Shown piece after piece: positions 1-13,600 of a DNA stretch of 64,000 bases. Source of the stretch: Colletes latitarsis (taxonomy: Eukaryota > Arthropoda > Insecta > Hymenoptera > Colletidae); NCBI RefSeq assembly GCF_051014445.1, contig NW_027488369.1:13348001-13412000 (forward strand). Reading direction: 5' to 3'. Within the stretch, counting starts at the first letter, position 1, and each line of letters starts with the position of its first letter. The position numbers and the translations under genes were made by a program. Under the pieces are notes generated by a model. It was not told the origin of the DNA. It ran no database searches and worked only from the letters and a program-made list of their open reading frames with translations.

Positions 1-480
1 GTACCACACTGAAACAGTCGATTAAACCAGGTTTCGGTCAATATTTTTGAGGATAACGCATGTTAGGTCTAGGTTAGGTCTGGGATTTGCTCTCATCAGG
101 CTCATTCTTTCGCATATTTCTCATACTTGATGGCTAGATCCTGGGCTTTTTCTGGATTGCATCACGTAGTAATGAAGTACAACACTGAAACAGTCAATTA
201 AACCTGGTTTCGATCAATATTTTAGAGGATAACGCATGTTAGGTCTAGGTTAGCCCTGGGATTTTCACTCATCAGACTCATACTTTCGCATTCTTCACAT
301 ACTTGTTGAACTGATCCTGGGTTTTTCCTGGTTTGGATCACGTAGTAATGTGGGACCACACTGAAACCGTCAATTAAACCTGGTTTCGATCAATATTTTA
401 GAGAATAATTCATGTTAGGTCTAGGTTTGGTCTAGGATTTGCCCTCATCAGGCTCATACTTTCGCGTTTTTCACATACTT

Positions 481-3400
481 GTTGAACACATCATGGGTTT
501 TTTCTAGTTTGGGTCACGTAGTAGTGTGATACCACACTGAAACAGTCGATTAAACCTGGTTTCGATCAATATTTTAGAGGATAACGCATGTTAGGTCTAG
601 GTTAGCCCTGGGATTTTCACTCATCAGACTCATACTTTCGCATTCTTCACATACTTGTTGAACTGATCCTGGGTTTCTTCTGGTTTGGATGACGTAGTAA
701 TGTGGTGCCACACTGAAACAGTCCATTAAACCTGGTTTCCGTCAATATCTTAGAGGACAACGCATGTTAGGTCTAGGTTAGCCCTGGGATTTTCACTCTT
801 CAGACTCATACTTTCGCATTCTTCACATACTTGTTGAACAGATCCTGGGTTTTTTCGGGTTTGGATCACGTAGTAGTGTGGTACCACACTGAAACAGTCC
901 ATTAAACCTGGTTTGGATCAATATTTTAGAGGATAACGCATGTTAGGTCTAGGTTAGGTCTGGGATTTTCACTCATCAGGCTCATACTTTCGCGTTTTTC
1001 ACATACTTGTTGAACAGATCATGGGTTTTTTCTGGGTTGGGTCACGTAGTACTGTGATACCACACTGAAACAGTCGATTAAACCTGATTTCGATCAATAT
1101 TTTAGAGAATAATTCATGTTAGGTCTAGGTTATGTCTGGGATTTGCTCTCATCAGGCTCATTCTTTCGCATATTTCTCATACTTGATGGCTAGATCCTGG
1201 GCTCTTTCTGGATTGCATCACGTAATAATGAAGTACAACACTGAAACAGTCAATTAAACCTGGTTCCCATCAATACCTTAGAGGACAACGCAAGTTAGGT
1301 CTGGGATATGTCTGGGATTTGCCCTCAACAGGCTCATACTTTCGCGTTTTTCACATACTTGTTGAACAGATCCTGGGTTTTTTCTGGTTTGGATCACGTA
1401 GTAGTGTGGTACCACACTGAAACAGTCCATTAAACCTGGTTTGGATCAATATTTTAGAGGATAACGCATGTTAGGTCTAGGTTAGGTCTGGGATTTTCAC
1501 TCATCAGACTCATACATTCGCATTCTTCACATACTTGTTGAACGGATCCTGGGTTTTTTCTGGTTTGGATCACGTAGTAATGTGGTACCACACTGAAACA
1601 GTCGAGTAAACCTGGTTTCGATCAAAATTTTAGAGGATAACGCAAATTAGGTCTGGGATAGGTCTGGGATTTGACCTCATCAGACTCATACTTTCACACA
1701 CTTCACATACTCCTTGAACAGATCCTGGGTTATTTTCTGGGGTGGATCACATAGTAATGTGGTACCACACTGAAACAGTCGATTAAACCAGGTTGCGATC
1801 AATATTTTAGAGGATAACGCATGCTAGGTCTAGGTTAGGCCTGGGATTTTCACTCATCAGACTCATACTTTCGCATTCTTCACATACTTGTTGAACGGAG
1901 CCTGGGTTTTTTCTGGTTTGGATCACGTAGTAATGTGGGACCACACTGAAACAGTCAATAAAACCTGGTTTCGATCAATATTTTAGAGAATAATTCATGT
2001 TAGGTCTAGGTTAGGTCTGGGATTTGCTCTCATCAGGCTCATACTTTCGCATTCTTCACATACTTGTTGAACGGATCCTGGGTTTTTTCCGGTTTGGGAC
2101 CCGTAGTAATGTGGGACCACACTGAAACAATAAATTAAACCTGGTCTTTGTAAATATTTTAGAGGATAACGCATGTTAGGTCTGGGTTAGGTCTAGGATT
2201 TGCCCTCATCAGGCTCATACTTTCGCGTTTTTCACATACTTGTTGAACAGATCATGGGTTTTTTCTGGTTTGGGTAACGTAGTAGTGTGATACCACACTG
2301 AAGCAGTCGATTAAACCTGGTTTCGATCAATATTTTAGAGGATAACGCATGTTAGGTCTAGGTTAGCCCTGGGATTTTCACTCATCAGACTCATACTATC
2401 GCATTCTTCACATACTTTTTGAACTGATCCTGTGTTTTTTCTGGTTTGGATCACGTAGTAATGTGGTGCCACACTGAAACAGTCCATTAAACCTGGTTTC
2501 CATTAATATCTTAGAGGACAACGCAAGTTAGGTCTAGGTTTGGCCTGGGATTTTCACTCATCAGGCTCATACTTTCGCATTCTTCACATACTTGTTGAAC
2601 GGATCCTGGGTTTTTTCTGGTTTGGATCATGTAGTAATGTGGTACCACACTGAAACAGTCGATTAAACCTGGTTTCGATCAATATTTTAGAGGATAACGC
2701 AAGTTAGGTCTGGGATAGGTCTGGGATTTGCCCTCTTCAGGCTCATACTTTCGCGTTTTTCACATACTTGTTGAACAGGTCCCGGTTTTTTTCTGGTTTG
2801 GATCACGAAGTAGTGTGGTACCATACTGAAACAGTCAATTAAACCTGGTTTCCATCAATATCTTAGAGGCCAACGCAAGTTAGGTCTAGGTTAGGCCTGG
2901 GATTTTCACTCATCAGGCTCATACTTTCGCATTCTTCACATACTTGTTGAACGGATCCTGGGTTTTTTCTGGTTTGGATCACGTAGTAATGTGGGACCAC
3001 ACTGAAACAGTCAATTAAACCTGGTTTCGATCAATATTTTAGAGAATAATTCATGTTAGGTCTAGGTTAGGTCTGGGATTTGCTCTCATCAGGCTCATTC
3101 TTTCGCATATTTCTCATACTTGATGGCTAGATCCTGGGCTTTTTCTGGATTGCATCACGTACTAATGAAGTACAACACTGAAACAGTCAATTAAACCTGG
3201 TTTCCGTCAATATCTTAGAGGACAACGCAAGCTAGGTCTGGGATAAGTCTGGGATTTGCCCTCATCAGGCTCATACTTTCGCGTTTTTCACATACTTGTT
3301 GAACAGATCCTGGGTTTTTTCTGGTTTGCATCACGTAGTAGTGTGGTACCACACTGAAACAGTCCATTAAACCTGGTTTGGATCAATATTTCAGAGAATA

Positions 3401-4001
3401 ACGCATGTTAGGTCTAGGTTAGCCCTGGGATTTTCACTCATCAGACTCATACTTTCGCATTCTTCACATACTTGTTGAACTGATCCTGGGTTTTTTCTGG
3501 TTTGGATCACGTAGTAATGTGGTGCCACACTGAAACAGTCCATTAAACCTGGTTTCGATCAATATTTTAGAGGATAACGCATGTCAGGTCTAGGTTAGCC
3601 CTGGGATTTTCACTCTTCAGACTCATACTTTCGCATTCTTCACATACTTGTTGAACAGATCCTGGGTTTTTTCGGGTTTGGATCACGTAGTAGTGTGGTA
3701 CCACACTGAAACAGTCCATTAAACCTGGTTTGGATCAATATTTTAGAGGATAACGCATGTTAGGTCTAGGTTAGGTCTGGGATTTTCACCCATCAGACTC
3801 ATACTTTCGCGTTCTTCACATACTTGTTGAACGGATCCTGGGTTTTTTCTGGTTTGGATCACGTAGTAATGTGGGACCACACTGAAACAGTCAATTAAAC
3901 CTGATTTCGATCAATATTTTAGAGAATAATTCATGTTAGGTCTAGGTTTGGCCTGGGATTTGCTCTCATCAGGCTCATTCTTTCGCATATTTCTCATACT
4001 T
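481..4001. repeat. Higher-order repeat unit, copy 1 (20 monomers)
   Basis: Unit of 3521 bp, which is 20 x 176 bp. It begins at GTTGAACACATCATGGG, a rare variant that recurs exactly at 4002 and 7171. Other diagnostic variants line up at fixed offsets, for example GGTTATGTCTGGG near 1128, 4650 and 7818. Between copies 1 and 3 the offset is a constant 6690 bp. The only differences I noticed by eye are single bases, such as GAGGCCAACG at about 2867 against GAGGACAACG in copy 3. Confidence 0.9.
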
Positions 4002-7000
4002 GTTGAACACATCATGGGTTTTTTCTAGTTTGGGTCACGTAGTAGTGTGATACCACACTGAAACAGTCGATTAAACCTGGTTTCGATCAATATTTTAGAG
4101 GATAACGCATGTTAGGTCTAGGTTAGCCCTGGGATTTTCACTCATCAGACTCATACTTTCGCATTCTTCACATACTTGTTGAACTGATCCTGGGTTTCTT
4201 CTGGTTTGGATGACGTAGTAATGTGGTGCCACACTGAAACAGTCCATTAAACCTGGTTTCCGTCAATATCTTAGAGGACAACGCATGTTAGGTCTAGGTT
4301 AGCCCTGGGATTTTCACTCTTCAGACTCATACTTTCGCATTCTTCACATACTTGTTGAACAGATCCTGGGTTTTTTCGGGTTTGGATCACGTAGTAGTGT
4401 GGTACCACACTGAAACAGTCCATTAAACCTGGTTTGGATCAATATTTTAGAGGATAACGCATGTTAGGTCTAGGTTAGGTCTGGGATTTTCACTCATCAG
4501 GCTGATACTTTCGCGTTTTTCACATACTTGTTGAACAGATCATGGGTTTTTTCTGGGTTGGGTCACGTAGTACTGTGATACCACACTGAAACAGTCGATT
4601 AAACCTGATTTCGATCAATATTTTAGAGAATAATTCATGTTAGGTCTAGGTTATGTCTGGGATTTGCTCTCATCAGGCTCATTCTTTCGCATATTTCTCA
4701 TACTTGATGGCTAGATCCTGGGCTCTTTCTGGATTGCATCACGTAATAATGAAGTACAACACTGAAACAGTCAATTAAACCTGGTTCCCATCAATACCTT
4801 AGAGGACAACGCAAGTTAGGTCTGGGATATGTCTGGGATTTGCCCTCAACAGGCTCATACTTTCGCGTTTTTCACATACTTGTTGAACAGATCCTGGGTT
4901 TTTTCTGGTTTGGATCACGTAGTAGTGTGGTACCACACTGAAACAGTCCATTAAACCTGGTTTGGATCAATATTTTAGAGGATAACGCATGTTAGGTCTA
5001 GGTTAGGTCTGGGATTTTCACTCATCAGACTCATACATTCGCATTCTTCACATACTTGTTGAACGGATCCTGGGTTTTTTCTGGTTTGGATCACGTAGTA
5101 ATGTGGTACCACACTGAAACAGTCGAGTAAACCTGGTTTCGATCAAAATTTTAGAGGATAACGCAAATTAGGTCTGGGATAGGTCTGGGATTTGACCTCA
5201 TCAGACTCATACTTTCACACACTTCACATACTCCTTGAACAGATCCTGGGTTATTTTCTGGGGTGGATCACATAGTAATGTGGTACCACACTGAAACAGT
5301 CGATTAAACCAGGTTGCGATCAATATTTTAGAGGATAACGCATGCTAGGTCTAGGTTAGGCCTGGGATTTTCACTCATCAGACTCATACTTTCGCATTCT
5401 TCACATACTTGTTGAACGGAGCCTGGGTTTTTTCTGGTTTGGATCACGTAGTAATGTGGGACCACACTGAAACAGTCAATAAAACCTGGTTTCGATCAAT
5501 ATTTTAGAGAATAATTCATGTTAGGTCTAGGTTAGCCCTGGGATTTTCACTCATCAGACTCATACTTTCGCATTCTTCACATACTTGTTGAACAGATCAT
5601 GGGTTTTTTCTGGTTTGGGTAACGTAGTAGTGTGATACCACACTGAAGCAGTCGATTAAACCTGGTTTCGATCAATATTTTAGAGGATAACGCATGTTAG
5701 GTCTAGGTTAGCCCTGGGATTTTCACTCATCAGACTCATACTATCGCATTCTTCACATACTTTTTGAACTGATCCTGTGTTTTTTCTGGTTTGGATCACG
5801 TAGTAATGTGGTGCCACACTGAAACAGTCCATTAAACCTGGTTTCCATTAATATCTTAGAGGACAACGCAAGTTAGGTCTAGGTTTGGCCTGGGATTTTC
5901 ACTCATCAGGCTCATACTTTCGCATTCTTCACATACTTGTTGAACGGATCCTGGGTTTTTTCTGGTTTGGATCATGTAGTAATGTGGTACCACACTGAAA
6001 CAGTCGATTAAACCTGGTTTCGATCAATATTTTAGAGGATAACGCAAGTTAGGTCTGGGATAGGTCTGGGATTTGCCCTCTTCAGGCTCATACTTTCGCG
6101 TTTTTCACATACTTGTTGAACAGGTCCCGGTTTTTTTCTGGTTTGGATCACGAAGTAGTGTGGTACCATACTGAAACAGTCAATTAAACCTGGTTTCCAT
6201 CAATATCTTAGAGGACAACGCAAGTTAGGTCTAGGTTAGGCCTGGGATTTTCACTCATCAGGCTCATACTTTCGCATTCTTCACATACTTGTTGAACGGA
6301 TCCTGGGTTTTTTCTGGTTTGGATCACGTAGTAATGTGGGACCACACTGAAACAGTCAATTAAACCTGGTTTCGATCAATATTTTAGAGAATAATTCATG
6401 TTAGGTCTAGGTTAGGTCTGGGATTTGCTCTCATCAGGCTCATTCTTTCGCATATTTCTCATACTTGATGGCTAGATCCTGGGCTTTTTCTGGATTGCAT
6501 CACGTACTAATGAAGTACAACACTGAAACAGTCAATTAAACCTGGTTTCCGTCAATATCTTAGAGGACAACGCAAGCTAGGTCTGGGATAAGTCTGGGAT
6601 TTGCCCTCATCAGGCTCATACTTTCGCATTCTTCACATACTTGTTGAACTGATCCTGGGTTTTTTCTGGTTTGGATCACGTAGTAATGTGGTGCCACACT
6701 GAAACAGTCCATTAAACCTGGTTTCGATCAATATTTTAGAGGATAACGCATGTCAGGTCTAGGTTAGCCCTGGGATTTTCACTCTTCAGACTCATACTTT
6801 CGCATTCTTCACATACTTGTTGAACAGATCCTGGGTTTTTTCGGGTTTGGATCACGTAGTAGTGTGGTACCACACTGAAACAGTCCATTAAACCTGGTTT
6901 GGATCAATATTTTAGAGGATAACGCATGTTAGGTCTAGGTTAGGTCTGGGATTTTCACCCATCAGACTCATACTTTCGCGTTCTTCACATACTTGTTGAA

Positions 7001-7170
7001 CGGATCCTGGGTTTTTTCTGGTTTGGATCACGTAGTAATGTGGGACCACACTGAAACAGTCAATTAAACCTGATTTCGATCAATATTTTAGAGAATAATT
7101 CATGTTAGGTCTAGGTTTGGCCTGGGATTTGCTCTCATCAGGCTCATTCTTTCGCATATTTCTCATACTT
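4002..7170. repeat. Higher-order repeat unit, copy 2 (18 monomers, two monomers lost)
   Basis: Length 3169 bp, which is 18 x 176 bp. Relative to copy 1 the offset falls from 3521 to 3345 near 5520-5596, so one monomer was lost there. It falls again to 3169 near 6610-6650, so a second monomer was lost. At the first junction the surviving monomer carries a block (AGCCCTGGGATTTTCACTC) different from the corresponding monomer of copies 1 and 3, which suggests a conversion or exchange junction. The rest of the unit is almost identical to its neighbours. Confidence 0.88.
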
Positions 7171-10100
7171 GTTGAACACATCATGGGTTTTTTCTAGTTT
7201 GGGTCACGTAGTAGTGTGATACCACACTGAAACAGTCGATTAAACCTGGTTTCGATCAATATTTTAGAGGATAACGCATGTTAGGTCTAGGTTAGCCCTG
7301 GGATTTTCACTCATCAGACTCATACTTTCGCATTCTTCACATACTTGTTGAACTGATCCTGGGTTTCTTCTGGTTTGGATGACGTAGTAATGTGGTGCCA
7401 CACTGAAACAGTCCATTAAACCTGGTTTCCGTCAATATCTTAGAGGACAACGCATGTTAGGTCTAGGTTAGCCCTGGGATTTTCACTCTTCAGACTCATA
7501 CTTTCGCATTCTTCACATACTTGTTGAACAGATCCTGGGTTTTTTCGGGTTTGGATCACGTAGTAGTGTGGTACCACACTGAAACAGTCCATTAAACCTG
7601 GTTTGGATCAATATTTTAGAGGATAACGCATGTTAGGTCTAGGTTAGGTCTGGGATTTTCACTCATCAGGCTCATACTTTCGCGTTTTTCACATACTTGT
7701 TGAACAGATCATGGGTTTTTTCTGGGTTGGGTCACGTAGTACTGTGATACCACACTGAAACAGTCGATTAAACCTGATTTCGATCAATATTTTAGAGAAT
7801 AATTCATGTTAGGTCTAGGTTATGTCTGGGATTTGCTCTCATCAGGCTCATTCTTTCGCATATTTCTCATACTTGATGGCTAGATCCTGGGCTCTTTCTG
7901 GATTGCATCACGTAATAATGAAGTACAACACTGAAACAGTCAATTAAACCTGGTTCCCATCAATACCTTAGAGGACAACGCAAGTTAGGTCTGGGATATG
8001 TCTGGGATTTGCCCTCAACAGGCTCATACTTTCGCGTTTTTCACATACTTGTTGAACAGATCCTGGGTTTTTTCTGGTTTGGATCACGTAGTAGTGTGGT
8101 ACCACACTGAAACAGTCCATTAAACCTGGTTTGGATCAATATTTTAGAGGATAACGCATGTTAGGTCTAGGTTAGGTCTGGGATTTTCACTCATCAGACT
8201 CATACATTCGCATTCTTCACATACTTGTTGAACGGATCCTGGGTTTTTTCTGGTTTGGATCACGTAGTAATGTGGTACCACACTGAAACAGTCGAGTAAA
8301 CCTGGTTTCGATCAAAATTTTAGAGGATAACGCAAATTAGGTCTGGGATAGGTCTGGGATTTGACCTCATCAGACTCATACTTTCACACACTTCACATAC
8401 TCCTTGAACAGATCCTGGGTTATTTTCTGGGGTGGATCACATAGTAATGTGGTACCACACTGAAACAGTCGATTAAACCAGGTTGCGATCAATATTTTAG
8501 AGGATAACGCATGCTAGGTCTAGGTTAGGCCTGGGATTTTCACTCATCAGACTCATACTTTCGCATTCTTCACATACTTGTTGAACGGAGCCTGGGTTTT
8601 TTCTGGTTTGGATCACGTAGTAATGTGGGACCACACTGAAACAGTCAATAAAACCTGGTTTCGATCAATATTTTAGAGAATAATTCATGTTAGGTCTAGG
8701 TTAGGTCTGGGATTTGCTCTCATCAGGCTCATACTTTCGCATTCTTCACATACTTGTTGAACGGATCCTGGGTTTTTTCCGGTTTGGGACCCGTAGTAAT
8801 GTGGGACCACACTGAAACAATAAATTAAACCTGGTCTTTGTAAATATTTTAGAGGATAACGCATGTTAGGTCTGGGTTAGGTCTAGGATTTGCCCTCATC
8901 AGGCTCATACTTTCGCGTTTTTCACATACTTGTTGAACAGATCATGGGTTTTTTCTGGTTTGGGTAACGTAGTAGTGTGATACCACACTGAAGCAGTCGA
9001 TTAAACCTGGTTTCGATCAATATTTTAGAGGATAACGCATGTTAGGTCTAGGTTAGCCCTGGGATTTTCACTCATCAGACTCATACTATCGCATTCTTCA
9101 CATACTTTTTGAACTGATCCTGTGTTTTTTCTGGTTTGGATCACGTAGTAATGTGGTGCCACACTGAAACAGTCCATTAAACCTGGTTTCCATTAATATC
9201 TTAGAGGACAACGCAAGTTAGGTCTAGGTTTGGCCTGGGATTTTCACTCATCAGGCTCATACTTTCGCATTCTTCACATACTTGTTGAACGGATCCTGGG
9301 TTTTTTCTGGTTTGGATCATGTAGTAATGTGGTACCACACTGAAACAGTCGATTAAACCTGGTTTCGATCAATATTTTAGAGGATAACGCAAGTTAGGTC
9401 TGGGATAGGTCTGGGATTTGCCCTCTTCAGGCTCATACTTTCGCGTTTTTCACATACTTGTTGAACAGGTCCCGGTTTTTTTCTGGTTTGGATCACGAAG
9501 TAGTGTGGTACCATACTGAAACAGTCAATTAAACCTGGTTTCCATCAATATCTTAGAGGACAACGCAAGTTAGGTCTAGGTTAGGCCTGGGATTTTCACT
9601 CATCAGGCTCATACTTTCGCATTCTTCACATACTTGTTGAACGGATCCTGGGTTTTTTCTGGTTTGGATCACGTAGTAATGTGGGACCACACTGAAACAG
9701 TCAATTAAACCTGGTTTCGATCAATATTTTAGAGAATAATTCATGTTAGGTCTAGGTTAGGTCTGGGATTTGCTCTCATCAGGCTCATTCTTTCGCATAT
9801 TTCTCATACTTGATGGCTAGATCCTGGGCTTTTTCTGGATTGCATCACGTACTAATGAAGTACAACACTGAAACAGTCAATTAAACCTGGTTTCCGTCAA
9901 TATCTTAGAGGACAACGCAAGCTAGGTCTGGGATAAGTCTGGGATTTGCCCTCATCAGGCTCATACTTTCGCGTTTTTCACATACTTGTTGAACAGATCC
10001 TGGGTTTTTTCTGGTTTGCATCACGTAGTAGTGTGGTACCACACTGAAACAGTCCATTAAACCTGGTTTGGATCAATATTTCAGAGAATAACGCATGTTA

Positions 10101-10691
10101 GGTCTAGGTTAGCCCTGGGATTTTCACTCATCAGACTCATACTTTCGCATTCTTCACATACTTGTTGAACTGATCCTGGGTTTTTTCTGGTTTGGATCAC
10201 GTAGTAATGTGGTGCCACACTGAAACAGTCCATTAAACCTGGTTTCGATCAATATTTTAGAGGATAACGCATGTCAGGTCTAGGTTAGCCCTGGGATTTT
10301 CACTCTTCAGACTCATACTTTCGCATTCTTCACATACTTGTTGAACAGATCCTGGGTTTTTTCGGGTTTGGATCACGTAGTAGTGTGGTACCACACTGAA
10401 ACAGTCCATTAAACCTGGTTTGGATCAATATTTTAGAGGATAACGCATGTTAGGTCTAGGTTAGGTCTGGGATTTTCACCCATCAGACTCATACTTTCGC
10501 GTTCTTCACATACTTGTTGAACGGATCCTGGGTTTTTTCTGGTTTGGATCACGTAGTAATGTGGGACCACACTGAAACAGTCAATTAAACCTGATTTCGA
10601 TCAATATTTTAGAGAATAATTCATGTTAGGTCTAGGTTTGGCCTGGGATTTGCTCTCATCAGGCTCATTCTTTCGCATATTTCTCATACTT
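7171..10691. repeat. Higher-order repeat unit, copy 3 (20 monomers)
   Basis: Full 3521-bp unit, colinear with copy 1 at a constant offset of 6690 bp (for example 2251 with 8941, and 3481 with 10171). It retains both monomers missing from copy 2. Homology in this phase stops close to 10691, where the sequence switches to the monomer variant TGATGGCTAGATCCTGGGC, which belongs to another position of the unit. From 10.7 to 18.4 kb the long-range order is only patchy. Confidence 0.9.
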
Positions 10692-13600
10692 GATGGCTAG
10701 ATCCTGGGCTCTTTCTGGACTGCATCACGTAATAATGAAGTACAACACTGAAACAGTCAATTAAACCTGGTTTCCATCAATACCTTAGAGGACAACGCAA
10801 GTTAGGTCTGGGATATGTCTGGGATTTGCCCTCAACAGGCTCATACTTTCACACACTTCACATACTCCTTGAACAGATCCTGGATTATTTTCTGGGTTGG
10901 ATCACATAGTAATGTGGTACCACACTGAAACAGTCGATTAAACCAGGTTTCGATCAATATTTTAGAGGATAACGCATGTTAGGTCTAGGTTAGGCCTGGG
11001 ATTTTCACTCATCAGACTCATACTTTCGCATTCTTCACATACTTGTTGAACGGAGCCTGGGTTTTTTCTGGTTTGGATCACGTAGTAATGTGGTACCACG
11101 CTGAAACAGTCAATTAAACCTGGTTTCGATCAATATTTTAGAGGATAACGCAAGTTAGGTCTGGGACAGTTCTGGGATTCGCCCTCATCAGGCTCATACT
11201 TCCGCGTTTTTCACATACTTGTTGAACTGATCCTGGGCTATTTCTGGATTGCATCACATAGTAATGTGGTACCACACTGAAACAGTCGATCAAACCAGGT
11301 TTCGATCAATATTTTTGAGGATAACGCATGTTAGGTCTAGGTTAGGCCTGGGATTTTCACTCATCAGACTCATACTTTCGCATTCTTCACATACTTGTTG
11401 AACGAATCCTGGGTTTTTTCCGGTTTGGGACCCGTAGTAATGTGGGGCCACACTGAAACAATAAATTAAACCTGGTCTTGGTAAATATTTTAGAGGATAA
11501 CGCATGTTAGGTCTGGGTTAGGTCTAGGATTTGCCCTCATCAGGCTCATACTTTCGCGTTTTTCACATACTTGTTGAACAGATCATGGGTTTTTTCTGGT
11601 TTGGGTCACGTAGTAGTGTGATACCACACTGAAGCAGTCGATTAAACCTGGTTTCGATCAATATTTTAGAGGATAACGCATGTTAGGTCTAGGTTAGCCC
11701 TGGGATTTTCACTCATCAGACTCATACTATCGCATTCTTCACATACTTTTTGAACTGATCCTGTGTTTTTTCTGGTTTGGATCACGTAGTAATGTGGTGC
11801 CACACTGAAACAGTCCATTAAACCTGGTTTGGATCAATATTTTAGAGGATAACGCATGTTAGGTCTAGGTTAGCCCTGGGATTTTCACTCATCAGACTCA
11901 TACTTTCGCATTCTTCACATACTTGTTGAACTGATCCTGGGTTTTTTCTGGTTTGGATCACGTAGTAATGTGGTGCCACACTGAAACAGTCCATTAAACC
12001 TGGTTTCCATTAATATCTTAGAGGACAACGCAAGTTAGGTCTAGGTTTGGCCTGGGATTTTCACTCATCAGGCTCATACTTTCGCATTCTTCACATACTT
12101 GTTGAACGGATCCTGGGTTTTTTCTGGTTTGGATCATGTAGTAATGTCGTACCACACTGAAACAGTCGATTAAACCTGGTTTCGATCAATATTTTAGAGG
12201 ATAATTCATGTTAGGTCTAGGTTAGGTCTGGGATTTGCTCTCATCAGGCTCATACTTTCGCATTCTTCACATACTTGTTGAACGGATCCTGGGTTTTTTC
12301 CGGTTTGGATCACGAAGTAGTGTGGTACCACACTGAAACAGTCAATTAAACCTGGTTTCCATCAATATCTTAGAGGACAACGCAAGTTAGGTCTAGGTTA
12401 GTCCTGGGATTTTCACTCATCAGGCTCATACTTTCGCATTCTTCACATACTTGTTGAACGGATCCTGGGTTTTTTCTGGTTTGGATCACGTAGTAATGTG
12501 GTGCCACACTGAAACAGTCCATTAAACCTGGTTTCGATCAATATTTTAGAGGATAACGCATGTCAGGTCTAGGTTAGCCCTGGGATTTTCACTCTTCAGA
12601 CTGTTACTTTCGCATTCTTCACATACTTGTTGAACAGATCCTGGGTTTTTTCGGGTTTGGATCACGTAGTAGTGTGGTACCACACTGAAACAGTCCATTA
12701 AACCTGGTTTGGATCAATATTTTAGAGGATAACGCATGTTAGGTCTAGGTTAGGTCTGGGATTTTCACCCATCGGACTCATACTTTCGCGTTCTTCACAT
12801 ACTTGTTGAACGGATCCCGGGTTTTTTCTGGTTTGGATCACGTAGTAATGTGGGACCACACTGAAACAGTCAATTAAACCTGATTTCGATCAATATTTTA
12901 GAGGATAACGCATGTCAGGTCTAGGTTAGCCCTGGGATTTTCACTCTTCAGACTGTTACTTTCGCATTCTTCACATACTTGTTGAACAGATCCTGGGTTT
13001 TTTCTGGTCTGGATCACGTAGAAATGTGGTACCACACCGAAACAGTCGAATAAACCTGGTTTCGATCAAAATTTTATAGGATAACGCAAGTTAGGTCTGG
13101 GATAGGTCTGGGATTCGCCCTCATCAGGCTCATACTTTCGCGTTTTTCACATACTTGTTGAACTGATCCTGGGTTTTTTCTGGTTTGGATCACGTAGTAA
13201 TGTGGTACCACACTGAAACATTCAATTAAACCTGGTCTTGATAAATATTTTAGAGGATAACGCATGTTAGGTTTGGGTTAGGTCTAGGATTTACCCTCAT
13301 CAGGCTCATACTTTCGCATATTTCTCATACTTCATGGCTAGATCCTGGTCTGTTTCTGGGTTGTGTCACGTAGTAATGTGGTACCACGCTGAAACAGTCA
13401 ATTAAACCTGGTCTTGATAAATATTTTAGAGGGTAACGCTTGTTAGGTCTAGGTTAGCCCTGGGATTTTCGCTCATCACACTCATACTTTCGCATTCTTC
13501 ACGTACTTGTTGAACGGATCCTGGGTTTTTACTGGTTTGGATCAGGAAGTAATGAAGTGCAACACTGAAACAGTCAATTAAACCTGCTTCCATCAATATT

